17,358 bases of DNA from contig CAZYTA010000053.1 of assembly GCA_964650465.1 (NCBI GenBank), forward strand, positions 1-17,358, written 5' to 3'. Below the pieces are notes generated by a model. It had not been told where the DNA came from. It did not search any database and saw only the letters and a list, made by a program, of their open reading frames with translations. Numbering within the stretch: the stretch's first letter is position 1; every line of letters starts with the position of its first letter. The stretch is from RGIG6353 sp964650465. GTDB taxonomy: Bacteria; Bacillota; Clostridia; Oscillospirales; SIG627. The translations under genes were made by a program, and so were the position numbers. Of this stretch, positions 1 through 6,822 are shown in pieces.

Positions 1-150
1 AAAACCAAGTATCGCCAATTTTTCTTGTCGCACCCTGTACGGCAGCTACCCTATGTCAGTATTCGTTAGATACTGTTTTATTGGAAGCTACCCGAGGGTG
101 TCTTTCTTTTTGTTATGATAGTGTAGGGACTTGAACCCTGATTATATTTT
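1..150 (+). ncRNA. Possible structured RNA, 5' end outside window, family unrecognised
   Basis: This gene-free stretch has nested pairing potential. CACCCT (31-36) pairs with AGGGTG (95-100). Inside it, CAGTAT (57-62) pairs with ATACTG (70-75) around a 7-nt loop. An outer CAAGT (6-10) can pair with ACTTG (129-133). GCTACCC occurs twice (45-51 and 87-93), symmetrically on both sides of the apical stem. The shape is a long rod with a pyrimidine-rich unpaired middle, which is generally compatible with a 6S-like RNA, but I recognise no family consensus. The hairpin at 152-180 would end a plus-strand transcript. The plus strand is favoured because the only adjacent gene runs on the minus strand and stops at 185. 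It could instead be chance pairing in an intergenic remnant. Confidence 0.35.
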
Positions 151-181
151 GAAACCGCTACACTTGCAGTGTAGCGGTTTT
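151..181. terminator. Strong hairpin between convergent transcripts
   Basis: AAACCGCTACACT (152-164) and AGTGTAGCGGTTT (168-180) form a perfect 13-bp stem with a 3-nt loop. It lies 4 bp beyond the flavoprotein stop codon (185-187, minus strand). The T runs are short on both sides: TTTT at 178-181 on the plus strand, and TTT on the minus strand, read from 154-152. It probably acts as a bidirectional intrinsic terminator for the minus-strand redox operon and for any plus-strand transcript entering from the left. Confidence 0.75.
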
Positions 182-184
182 GTG

Positions 185-2059
185 TCAGTATATATTTTTA
201 TTTTCTCTGTAGCTGCGCCAGATGTTTTCGAAAACCTCGTCTTCGTCAGGGATTTGTCTTACCGGTCGCCAATAAATTTTTGATACGCCGTCTGAGGTTT
301 CTATTTCCTGTATTTCATCAAATTTAGCTTTGTCTTTATATGCTTTATATCTTATTTCATCAAAGCCCTCGATTGTATTTCCGTTGACGTCGGAGTAAAC
401 AGCTGAGCCGCGAGAACAATTGACATTTTCGGAAAAATCTATCATTGCGGATAAAACTGCTTTTTGTACCGCCAATGTATCTTTTAATAGATAGAAATAA
501 TATAACTCTTTAATATCGGAAACTCCATAATCGTCATAGCTGTTTAGCGACACTAACAGCTTTTTCATTTTTGCTGTATCTCTTATGGCTGCAGCACAAT
601 CGGACATTGCACGTCTGGCATTTGTTAAACCTTCGATTGCAGACGGCTTTCCAAATGCATTTTTGCATATCTCCTTATTCTTAAGAATAGCTTTATCCGA
701 AACGGCATCAAAATCTTTGCTTTCGGTTCTCGAAGATTCTGATATGAATTGTGCGGCACGAAGAGAGCCTACCTGACCTGCATTTAGTGCACTGCCTCCC
801 GGACGTGCAACTCCGTGTGTACCGGCACATTCGCCGACGGCAAACAGTCCCGAAACGCTACTTTGCCACCACATATCGACAGCAATACCGCCGTTGTTGT
901 GCTGTGCACAAAGGGCAATTTCAAGGTACTCCTTTGTTATGTCAACACCTCTGCTCATATATAAATCAATAGCAGGTGAATTCATTTTTTCAAGCCTTGC
1001 AATAGGTGTACCGAAGAGAGCTTTTGCTCCGTTAAGGTAATTATATGCTTCTTCTGACAGCTTTTCAAATTTAATAGCTTCAAGACCGAATGGATTTTTT
1101 GTAAAGTCAAGGAATACCCGTCTGTGCCTTATGACACACTCTCTCCAGACAAGAAGATCGATTATCGATGAACCCAGTACTTTTTTTGAATCAAAGGGCC
1201 ATTGGTAGCCTTTCAGGAAAACAGCCGACAGCGCCTCATAGATGTCTTTGGAATAGTCACTTAAGAATTCGTGCTCAGTGCCTTCATCGTCGATTGATAC
1301 AAATCTTGGCAGTACCTGCATATATGTGCCCGAAACATTCCACCTCGGAGCTATCGAAGCAAGTCCGTATTGCCATTCTGTCATGTTTTGAAGCTTTGCA
1401 CCTGCATCAATGGCAAGACCCGTTGAACCGTGATGACATTCGGGGAAAACGCTGTCTGCGTATATACCTGCCGGTCCGCCTGTTGCAAGCACGAGATGAG
1501 GGCACGCAAAGGAAATAAGCTCACCTGTAATTGTATCGAGACAAAGTATACCGCAAACACCGTGTTTGTCCTTCAAAATTTCAATTGCAAGCAAATTGTC
1601 AAAAACAGGAATTTGCGCATTTGAAACCTTTTTTTCGAGCGCCTCTGTCATAAATTTAGAGGTGAGCGGACCTGCACTGGTAGCTCTTGCCATTGGGTCA
1701 TGGTCGGTTTTATAGCCAACGTATTCACCGTATCTGTTGTGCGGGAAGGGAACACCTGCTTCTGCCAGAGCGAGAAATGAACGTGCAGAAAGTGATGCTT
1801 CGCAAAGAGCATTGTCTCCGTCAACACTTCCGCCTTCGAATAAAGTCTGCGCCATTTTTCGTACACTGTCAGGTGCATCACCGCCGAGTCCAAGCTTGTA
1901 ATATGTTTGTTTGTCACTGCCTGTATTTCTTGAAGTGCCGCAATTTTTGCCTTCTGTAATTACAGCAACGCTTTTTTTGCCGATTTCTTTTATTCTCAGT
2001 GCGGCGTTATACCCTGCTGCACCTGTTCCTATTACTATTGCATCAAAATATTTTTTCAT
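185..2059 (-). CDS. Fumarate-reductase-like FAD-dependent oxidoreductase
   Basis: This 624-aa flavoprotein belongs to the FrdA/SdhA/NadB-type FAD-binding superfamily. Visible are the N-terminal dinucleotide motif GTGAAG (about residues 11-16), the mid-protein LVLATGGPAGIY segment, and the C-terminal FAD motif GLFAVGECAGTHGVARPGG followed by SALNAGQVGS. Such proteins reduce activated C=C bonds (fumarate, urocanate, cinnamates) or oxidise the reverse way; the substrate is not readable here. There is no signal peptide, haem-binding CXXCH or FMN-binding domain, so it is a soluble cytosolic form needing an outside electron donor. The ATG at 2059-2057 overlaps the TGA of the upstream SDR gene by one base and has AGGAG about 7 nt before it, so I prefer it to the in-frame GTG one codon earlier. 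It is the last gene of the OYE-SDR-flavoprotein operon. Confidence 0.85.
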   Translation of the reverse strand: MKKYFDAIVIGTGAAGYNAALRIKEIGKKSVAVITEGKNCGTSRNTGSDKQTYYKLGLGGDAPDSVRKMAQTLFEGGSVDGDNALCEASLSARSFLALAEAGVPFPHNRYGEYVGYKTDHDPMARATSAGPLTSKFMTEALEKKVSNAQIPVFDNLLAIEILKDKHGVCGILCLDTITGELISFACPHLVLATGGPAGIYADSVFPECHHGSTGLAIDAGAKLQNMTEWQYGLASIAPRWNVSGTYMQVLPRFVSIDDEGTEHEFLSDYSKDIYEALSAVFLKGYQWPFDSKKVLGSSIIDLLVWRECVIRHRRVFLDFTKNPFGLEAIKFEKLSEEAYNYLNGAKALFGTPIARLEKMNSPAIDLYMSRGVDITKEYLEIALCAQHNNGGIAVDMWWQSSVSGLFAVGECAGTHGVARPGGSALNAGQVGSLRAAQFISESSRTESKDFDAVSDKAILKNKEICKNAFGKPSAIEGLTNARRAMSDCAAAIRDTAKMKKLLVSLNSYDDYGVSDIKELYYFYLLKDTLAVQKAVLSAMIDFSENVNCSRGSAVYSDVNGNTIEGFDEIRYKAYKDKAKFDEIQEIETSDGVSKIYWRPVRQIPDEDEVFENIWRSYRENKNIY

Positions 2060-2793
2060 CACAGTCTCCTGATATGAAATCCGCCGTCAACGTCAACTGA
2101 CTGTCCTGTAACATAGGGGAGGGAGCCGCTGCAAAGTACCCATACCGCATCGGCAATATCTTCAGGCTTGCCCCAACGTTTTAAGGGAAGTAAGCCGCCG
2201 TCTATAAGCGCATCGTATTTAGCTTTTACTTTTTCTGTCATTCCTGTTGCTATAATACCGGGTCTTATTTCGTTTACTGTAATTCCGTATTCTGCAAGCC
2301 TGTCGGCAAACAGTGTTGTTATCATTGTGACACCTGCCTTGGAAATGCAGTATTCGCCCCTCGAAACACTGCTTGTATATCCTGACATAGAAGAAATGTT
2401 TACGATAGCGCCTTTGTTTTCACCGCTGTTATTTTTCATTTGATTTGCAACGAGCTGTGTGAGAAAGAGGGTACCTTTGGTATTTATATTCATTACAAAA
2501 TCATAGCTTTCCTCGGTCATTTCAAGAATGTCATTTCTTACCTTGGGAGCAACGCCTGCCACGTTTACAAGAATGTCTATTTTGCCGTATTTTTTTATTG
2601 CAAGTGACACGAATTGTTCTCTGCTTTCTTTTGAACTCAAGTCTCCCTGAAAGTACGTGAATTCTCCGTTAAGGGCGTTTGGCATTTCGGAGGCTATATC
2701 CATTCCGACCACTGCGATGCCGTTTTCCAAAAGCTTCTTGGCGGTTGCATAGCCAATACCGCCTGCAACACCTGTTACTAACGCTGTTTTCAT
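2059..2793 (-). CDS. Short-chain dehydrogenase/reductase (classical SDR)
   Basis: This is a 244-aa classical SDR of the FabG/hydroxysteroid-dehydrogenase type. It shows the nucleotide motif TGVAGGIG (7-14), NVAG (77-80, usual NNAG), NISS (132-135), and the catalytic YxxxK as Y148/K152. Asp32 at the end of the second beta strand suggests NAD(H) rather than NADP(H). It probably interconverts a ketone and a secondary alcohol on the pathway's substrate. The frame is open for 15 more codons upstream, but the ATG at 2793 has AAAGGA at good spacing and the longer version would run into the OYE gene, so 2793 is chosen. The gene starts 4 bp after the OYE stop, and its TGA overlaps the flavoprotein ATG, so the three are probably translationally coupled. 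Confidence 0.9.
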   Translation of the reverse strand: MKTALVTGVAGGIGYATAKKLLENGIAVVGMDIASEMPNALNGEFTYFQGDLSSKESREQFVSLAIKKYGKIDILVNVAGVAPKVRNDILEMTEESYDFVMNINTKGTLFLTQLVANQMKNNSGENKGAIVNISSMSGYTSSVSRGEYCISKAGVTMITTLFADRLAEYGITVNEIRPGIIATGMTEKVKAKYDALIDGGLLPLKRWGKPEDIADAVWVLCSGSLPYVTGQSVDVDGGFHIRRL

Positions 2794-2797
2794 AATA

Positions 2798-4117
2798 TTA
2801 TCCTTTCTTTGAGCAGTATTTTTTGTAAAGCTCAGCATAAATCTCTTTATCTCTTATTACACATCCAGGAGTAGAGCCTGCTCTCATTACCTCGGTACAT
2901 TTTGAACAGCAAATACAAATTTTCTTTTCATCAAGTGCTCCGTTTGTGAGTATATCCTTTGCGAAATCGGGATAAGCAAATATCATTCTGCCGAATCCGC
3001 AATAATCAAAACAGCCGTTTTTAACAAATCCTGCACTTACATTGGGAGCGGTTGTGCCAAGGTAAGACAAGCCGGATGAAATAAGCTTGACTTGCGGAAC
3101 AGCCTTTTTTAACTCGGAAATACCGTGAAGCATTCTTGATACCCCCTCAAGAGGCTCTTCCTTCGGTACATAACCGCCTGATGCAAAAGGTCGGTTTACG
3201 TGAGGGTTTACATATGGATTTCCCATTGTTATGTTGAGTAGCTCTACCCCTGATTTTGACAGCTCATTTATAAGCCATATAGCCTCGGTCGGGTCAAAAT
3301 CAAGAGAACCTTCCTTTACACCGAAGCCGTAAGGATATTCAAAGCCGTCATATACATTCAGTCTCGAAGAAACAATAAAATCTTTTCCGCAAGCCGATAT
3401 TGCACCGCTGATACTTTCTCTGAGCAGGCGTGTTCTGTTCTCGAGACTTCCGCCGTATTTACCCTCTCGTGTGTAAGCGGAAAGGAGCTCCGAATTCAAA
3501 TATCTGTGACAGCATTTGATATCTACTCCGTCAAATCCCGCTTTTTCTGCAAGAACAGCTCCCTTTATCAGATTTTCGCCAACAGTATCAATGTCACTGT
3601 CCGTAAGTATTCTGCTTTTGTCTATAGGGTTATCTTTTTCAAACACAGGATTATTGTAAGCAATCAGCGGTGCAGGTGTACCGTGCGGCTTGCTGTACCT
3701 GCCCGAATGAGTGTCCTGCATGATTATAAGGGGAGCGTATCCGTTAGCTTGTATAGCTCTTTCTTTTATATCGTTTACAATAGCCTTAAAAGAGTCAATG
3801 TTTTGCTCAGTCAGCCAAAGCTGTCTCGGATTTGCCCTGCCGTTTTCCTGGCAGGCGGTTGCTTCAAACCATATGATTCCCGCGCCGCCTTCTGCCAGTC
3901 TCATATAACGTCTTACAGTGAGTTCATCGGGCTCACCGCCGGGTTTTCCGTCACAGCCCTCCATCGCCTGGCATACAAGTCGGTTATGTACTGTTTTATT
4001 CCCTATGAGTGTTTTTTCACCAAGCACACTCACATCGTCGGAATAAGGGAGATGAGTATTCAACTCTTTGTTTTGTGTTTCGAAATCTTCTTTTTTTGTA
4101 AATACCTTCCGTATCAT
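2798..4117 (-). CDS. Old Yellow Enzyme-type NADH:flavin oxidoreductase with 4Fe-4S motif
   Basis: This 439-aa protein has an OYE/2,4-dienoyl-CoA-reductase TIM barrel. It contains the segment FDGVDIKCCHRYLNSELLSA followed by YGGSLENRTR (221-230), typical of FMN-binding OYE barrels. The usual HxxH/HxxN substrate-anion site reads K201-C-C-H204. Near the C-terminus, C401, C404, C407 and C419 fit the CxxCxxC-x11-C 4Fe-4S pattern of dienoyl-CoA reductase and BaiCD/BaiH-like enzymes. Those relatives run to about 640-670 aa with a C-terminal FAD/NAD(P)H domain; this protein ends 20 residues after the last cysteine, so that domain is absent. It probably reduces an enone or other activated alkene, taking electrons from a partner. 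The start has GGAGG 7-8 nt upstream (plus-strand TCCTCC-type complement at about 4124-4129). It is the first gene of the minus-strand operon. Confidence 0.85.
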   Translation of the reverse strand: MIRKVFTKKEDFETQNKELNTHLPYSDDVSVLGEKTLIGNKTVHNRLVCQAMEGCDGKPGGEPDELTVRRYMRLAEGGAGIIWFEATACQENGRANPRQLWLTEQNIDSFKAIVNDIKERAIQANGYAPLIIMQDTHSGRYSKPHGTPAPLIAYNNPVFEKDNPIDKSRILTDSDIDTVGENLIKGAVLAEKAGFDGVDIKCCHRYLNSELLSAYTREGKYGGSLENRTRLLRESISGAISACGKDFIVSSRLNVYDGFEYPYGFGVKEGSLDFDPTEAIWLINELSKSGVELLNITMGNPYVNPHVNRPFASGGYVPKEEPLEGVSRMLHGISELKKAVPQVKLISSGLSYLGTTAPNVSAGFVKNGCFDYCGFGRMIFAYPDFAKDILTNGALDEKKICICCSKCTEVMRAGSTPGCVIRDKEIYAELYKKYCSKKG

Positions 4118-4138
4118 TTTTATTCCTCCGTTCTTATG

Positions 4139-4167
4139 TGTATATTTTACAACATATTAAATGCCAA
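4139..4167 (-). promoter_or_regulatory. Predicted sigma-A promoter of the redox operon
   Basis: On the minus strand the -35 TTGGCA (4167-4162) and -10 TATACA (4144-4139) are separated by 17 bp. Transcription would begin about 15 bp before the OYE start codon, just ahead of its GGAGG. One arm of the inverted repeat (4152-4160) falls in the spacer, so a bound regulator would touch this promoter. Confidence 0.55.
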
Positions 4168-4197
4168 GTGTTATAAATATACTGCAAATTAATATGT
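4152..4197. promoter_or_regulatory. 9-bp inverted repeat, candidate AraC-family operator
   Basis: ACATATTAA (4152-4160) and TTAATATGT (4189-4197) are perfect inverted copies, 37 bp centre to centre, in the 136-bp gap between the divergent redox operon and the AraC-family gene. The left arm lies in the spacer of the predicted minus-strand promoter; the right arm lies just before the -35 of the plus-strand promoter. This placement fits a regulator acting on both sides. Chance is possible because the region is AT-rich. Confidence 0.4.
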
Positions 4198-4202
4198 AAA
4201 TC

Positions 4203-4231
4203 TTGCTTTTTTTGTTTGTTTGTGATATAGT
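4203..4231 (+). promoter_or_regulatory. Predicted sigma-A promoter of the AraC-family gene
   Basis: The -35 TTGCTT (4203-4208) and -10 TATAGT (4226-4231) are 17 bp apart. The implied start site leaves a leader of about 15 nt carrying GGAGGTG before the ATG at 4254. Confidence 0.55.
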
Positions 4232-4253
4232 GTATAGGTATGGAGGTGAGAAA

Positions 4254-5057
4254 ATGCGCATTAGGTCGGTAAAATATTCAACAGGCAGAGTAAGCCTTAC
4301 CTCACACAATCATGACACCCATCAAATTCTATTTATAAAGTCAGGTAAAATAGCAGTTACTCTTGACGGAGTTGAAGAGATTGTCGATGAGGGGTCAATT
4401 CTTATTCTCAGCCGTTTTGAAGAGCATTCCGTTAAGGTTCTTACTCCTGAATACAATCGGTATATGTTGCTTGTATCATCCGAACCGTCTCCGACAGGAA
4501 ATGAGAATTATTTGCTGTCATCTGTTCTTGTAAACCGTGCAAAAGGCTTCAGGCATATTATCAACACAGGTGAAAAATCGTCGGAGTTTGAAGAAATTCT
4601 CTGTAAAATGAGAAAAGAATATACCGAAAAAGAGAGTCTTGCCGATGAACAGCTTGACCTTCTGTTTAATAGTTTTCTCATTTCTCTTTACCGTATTTCG
4701 CCTGAAATTTTTACAAACGAAGCCAAAGTCAACACTTCGGTGGTTGAAAAAATTCAAGGCCGTTTTGAACGTGATTACAATGAAAACTTTTCTCTGTCCG
4801 GACTTGCCGCCGAATATCATATAAGCATGTCGCATCTTGCACATATTTTTAAAGCCGTGACAGGATACTCACCTATAGACTATCTTACTGTTTGCAGGCT
4901 TACAGCCGCAAAAAGCTTTCTTTCAACTACGTCAAAGCCAATAAAAGAAATTGTTGATATTTGCGGATTTGGCGATGAAAGTAATTTTTCACGTATGTTC
5001 CGTACCAAAATAGGTATTACACCATCGGAATACCGTAAACAGAATTCCGTAAAATAG
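4254..5057 (+). CDS. AraC-family transcriptional regulator with N-terminal cupin sensor
   Basis: This 267-aa regulator has an N-terminal cupin-like beta barrel (about 1-110), visible as HNHDTHQILFIKSGKIAVTL and the DEGSILILSR turn, which normally binds a small ligand. The C-terminal 100 residues form the double helix-turn-helix AraC/XylS DNA-binding domain, with LAAEYHISMSHLAHIFKAVT and the ending GFGDESNFSRMFRTKIGITP-SEYRK. The ATG at 4254 is chosen because GGAGGTG lies directly before it; the open frame continues 17 codons upstream into the predicted promoter. It is divergent from the redox operon and 13 bp upstream of the nitrilase-GDPD fusion, which it probably shares a transcript with. 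It is the obvious candidate regulator for both sides. Confidence 0.92.
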   Translation: MRIRSVKYSTGRVSLTSHNHDTHQILFIKSGKIAVTLDGVEEIVDEGSILILSRFEEHSVKVLTPEYNRYMLLVSSEPSPTGNENYLLSSVLVNRAKGFRHIINTGEKSSEFEEILCKMRKEYTEKESLADEQLDLLFNSFLISLYRISPEIFTNEAKVNTSVVEKIQGRFERDYNENFSLSGLAAEYHISMSHLAHIFKAVTGYSPIDYLTVCRLTAAKSFLSTTSKPIKEIVDICGFGDESNFSRMFRTKIGITPSEYRKQNSVK

Positions 5058-5070
5058 AAGGAGAGATTTT

Positions 5071-6687
5071 ATGAAAGCATGTATTATTCAACCTCCGTAT
5101 TCAAGGGACACTTCCTTTTCTGACGAATACTTTGAATACAAACTGAAGCTTCTTGATGAGTGCGATGAAACAACAGACCTTATTGTGCTTCCTGAATACA
5201 GTGATGTACCGTGTTCAACAGCTACTCTCGAGGAGACTTTGTATTATCACGATAAGTACATTGACAGATTGCTTGATAAGTGCAGTAAAACAGCCATAAG
5301 ATGCAATGCTCTGGTTTTTGTAAATGCACTCTATCCGATTAATGGCAATTACCGAAACACCACATATGTCTATGACAGACGTGGCAATCTTGCGGGAAAG
5401 TACTTCAAAAAGCATCTGCCTCCGCTCGAGCTTTATGCACTTAACCTTGATTCGGATTACACTTTTGAATATTCAGAGCCATATGTGCTGGAACTTGATG
5501 GCTACAGATTTGCTTTTCTTACCTGCTATGATTTTTATTTCTATGAGGCATTTCCCAACATAGCGAGGCAAAACGTGGATATGATAATAGGCTGCTCGCT
5601 TCAGAGGAGTGACAGTCATGATGCTATTGAAACAATGTGCCGTTTTCTTGCTTATAACACAAATTCATATGTCATTCGCTCATCAGTCAGCTTTGATGAA
5701 AAGTCAACTATATGCGGTGCAAGTATGGTAGTTTCGCCCGAGGGCAAGGTGCTTGAAAATATGAGGGGCAAGTTTGGTATGACATTTGTGGAATTTGACC
5801 CCAAAAATAAATATTACAAACCTGCAGGCTTCGGAAATCCCGATGCGGCACACTACGAGTACATAGAGTTTGGCCGCAAGCCTTGGCAGTACAGACCTGC
5901 AGGCTCGGCAATTGTTAAGGATGACTCTCTTGCTCCATACCCTCGTATTTGCGCCCACAGAGGTTTTCCTGCGGTTGCTCCGGAAAATTCAATGCCGTCA
6001 TTTGGCGCGGCTGTTGCTTTGGGAGCCGATGAGATCGAATTTGACCTTTGGACAACAAAAGACGGCGAATGGGTGTCTGTCCACGACAAGAGTCTTGACA
6101 GGGTCTCTGACGGAAGCGGACTTATATGGGAACACACACTTGAAGAGTTGAAATCGCTTGATTTTGGTGTGAAATTTTCAGAAAAATTCAAAGGGCTGAG
6201 CGTTGTAACACTTGACGATATTCTCAAAAAGTTTTCATGTCACGTTATTATGAATATTCATATTAAAACGCAGGAAGAAGCTCATGGCAACCCTGATGAA
6301 ATTTATTCCGATGAAGAAATAAATAAGCTGTTGAAAACCATTGATCGCTATGACTGCCGCAAGTATGTTTATTTTATGACGGTGAGCAAAAAGCTTCATA
6401 TGAGACTGCAGGAGCTTGCTCCTGATATTCCCAGGTGCATGGGTGAAAACAAGGACAAAACAACAAATATAGTTGACAGAGCTATAGAATGCGGATGTAA
6501 AAAGGTACAGTTTTTCAAGCCGTATTTTAACAAGGAACTCATCGACAAAGCTCATGAAAACGGAATTGTTTGCAATGTATTCTGGTCAGATGACCCGAGC
6601 GAAGCAAAGGAGTTTCTTGAAATGGGAATGGATACAATACTGACAAATGAATATCAGCTAATATCCGATGCTTTAAAGCTAAAATAG
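5071..6687 (+). CDS. Carbon-nitrogen hydrolase / glycerophosphodiester phosphodiesterase fusion
   Basis: This 538-aa protein joins two hydrolases. Residues 1-265 are a nitrilase-superfamily carbon-nitrogen hydrolase with the full catalytic set: E42 in LPEYSD, K113 in YFKKHL and C152 in TCYDF. Residues 290-538 are a glycerophosphodiester phosphodiesterase (GDPD) TIM barrel with HRG at 296-298, the metal-binding EFD, the SVHDKSLDRVSDG segment, and a late FWSDDPSEAKEFLEMGMDTI-LTNEY typical of the family's end. Both halves therefore look active. There is no signal peptide or membrane segment, so it is cytosolic. One reading is hydrolysis of an amide and a phosphodiester in the same substrate or degradation route, such as deacylated N-acyl-phosphoethanolamine-type compounds; this is inference. 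GGAG 8-9 nt upstream supports the start. It lies 13 bp after the AraC gene, and no clear terminator follows. Confidence 0.88.
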   Translation: MKACIIQPPYSRDTSFSDEYFEYKLKLLDECDETTDLIVLPEYSDVPCSTATLEETLYYHDKYIDRLLDKCSKTAIRCNALVFVNALYPINGNYRNTTYVYDRRGNLAGKYFKKHLPPLELYALNLDSDYTFEYSEPYVLELDGYRFAFLTCYDFYFYEAFPNIARQNVDMIIGCSLQRSDSHDAIETMCRFLAYNTNSYVIRSSVSFDEKSTICGASMVVSPEGKVLENMRGKFGMTFVEFDPKNKYYKPAGFGNPDAAHYEYIEFGRKPWQYRPAGSAIVKDDSLAPYPRICAHRGFPAVAPENSMPSFGAAVALGADEIEFDLWTTKDGEWVSVHDKSLDRVSDGSGLIWEHTLEELKSLDFGVKFSEKFKGLSVVTLDDILKKFSCHVIMNIHIKTQEEAHGNPDEIYSDEEINKLLKTIDRYDCRKYVYFMTVSKKLHMRLQELAPDIPRCMGENKDKTTNIVDRAIECGCKKVQFFKPYFNKELIDKAHENGIVCNVFWSDDPSEAKEFLEMGMDTILTNEYQLISDALKLK

Positions 6688-6724
6688 CGATTTGAATAAA
6701 TTTTTGCTAAAATACGGCATATGT

Positions 6725-6753
6725 TTATCGATAAGGCAAATAATATTATCGAT
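6725..6753. promoter_or_regulatory. Tandem TTATCGAT sites, candidate operator before nagB
   Basis: TTATCGATAA (6725-6734) is a perfect 10-bp palindrome. TTATCGAT recurs at 6746-6753, exactly 21 bp downstream, or two helical turns. The second copy ends 6 bp before the -35 of the predicted nagB promoter. Two in-phase copies suggest binding of a dimeric or tetrameric regulator, but which one is not known from the sequence. Confidence 0.45.
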
Positions 6754-6759
6754 TTCTTG

Positions 6760-6788
6760 TTGACAAAAAAATAAAATAATGAGATAAT
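6760..6788 (+). promoter_or_regulatory. Predicted sigma-A promoter of the nagB operon
   Basis: A consensus -35 TTGACA (6760-6765) is 17 bp from -10 GATAAT (6783-6788). The predicted leader is about 28 nt and carries CGGAG before the nagB ATG at 6823. The promoter separates the nagB operon from the upstream fusion gene. Confidence 0.7.
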
Positions 6789-6822
6789 AAATATACAAAT
6801 ATCTATGAACGGAGATTTAATT

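Noticed and set aside
115..140. GGGTTCAAGTCCC on the minus strand resembles a tRNA T arm
   Set aside because: The expected 5' acceptor strand complementary to CACTATC is not found about 50-75 nt upstream on the minus strand, and no D or anticodon arm is present. A tRNA-derived attachment-site remnant is conceivable, but no integrase or direct-repeat partner is visible.
1..181. Riboswitch controlling a downstream gene
   Set aside because: The next gene downstream on the plus strand is far away (4254); the adjacent gene is convergent. A switch-like pairing exists, but there is no gene for it to control.
3506..4192. Long plus-strand open frame (228 codons) opposite the OYE gene
   Set aside because: It is antisense to a clearly conserved enzyme, has no ribosome site, and its translation is low-complexity and resembles no family. 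It is a shadow frame.
5215..5415. Small minus-strand frames inside the nitrilase-GDPD gene
   Set aside because: They overlap conserved catalytic coding sequence in the opposite sense and have no ribosome binding site.
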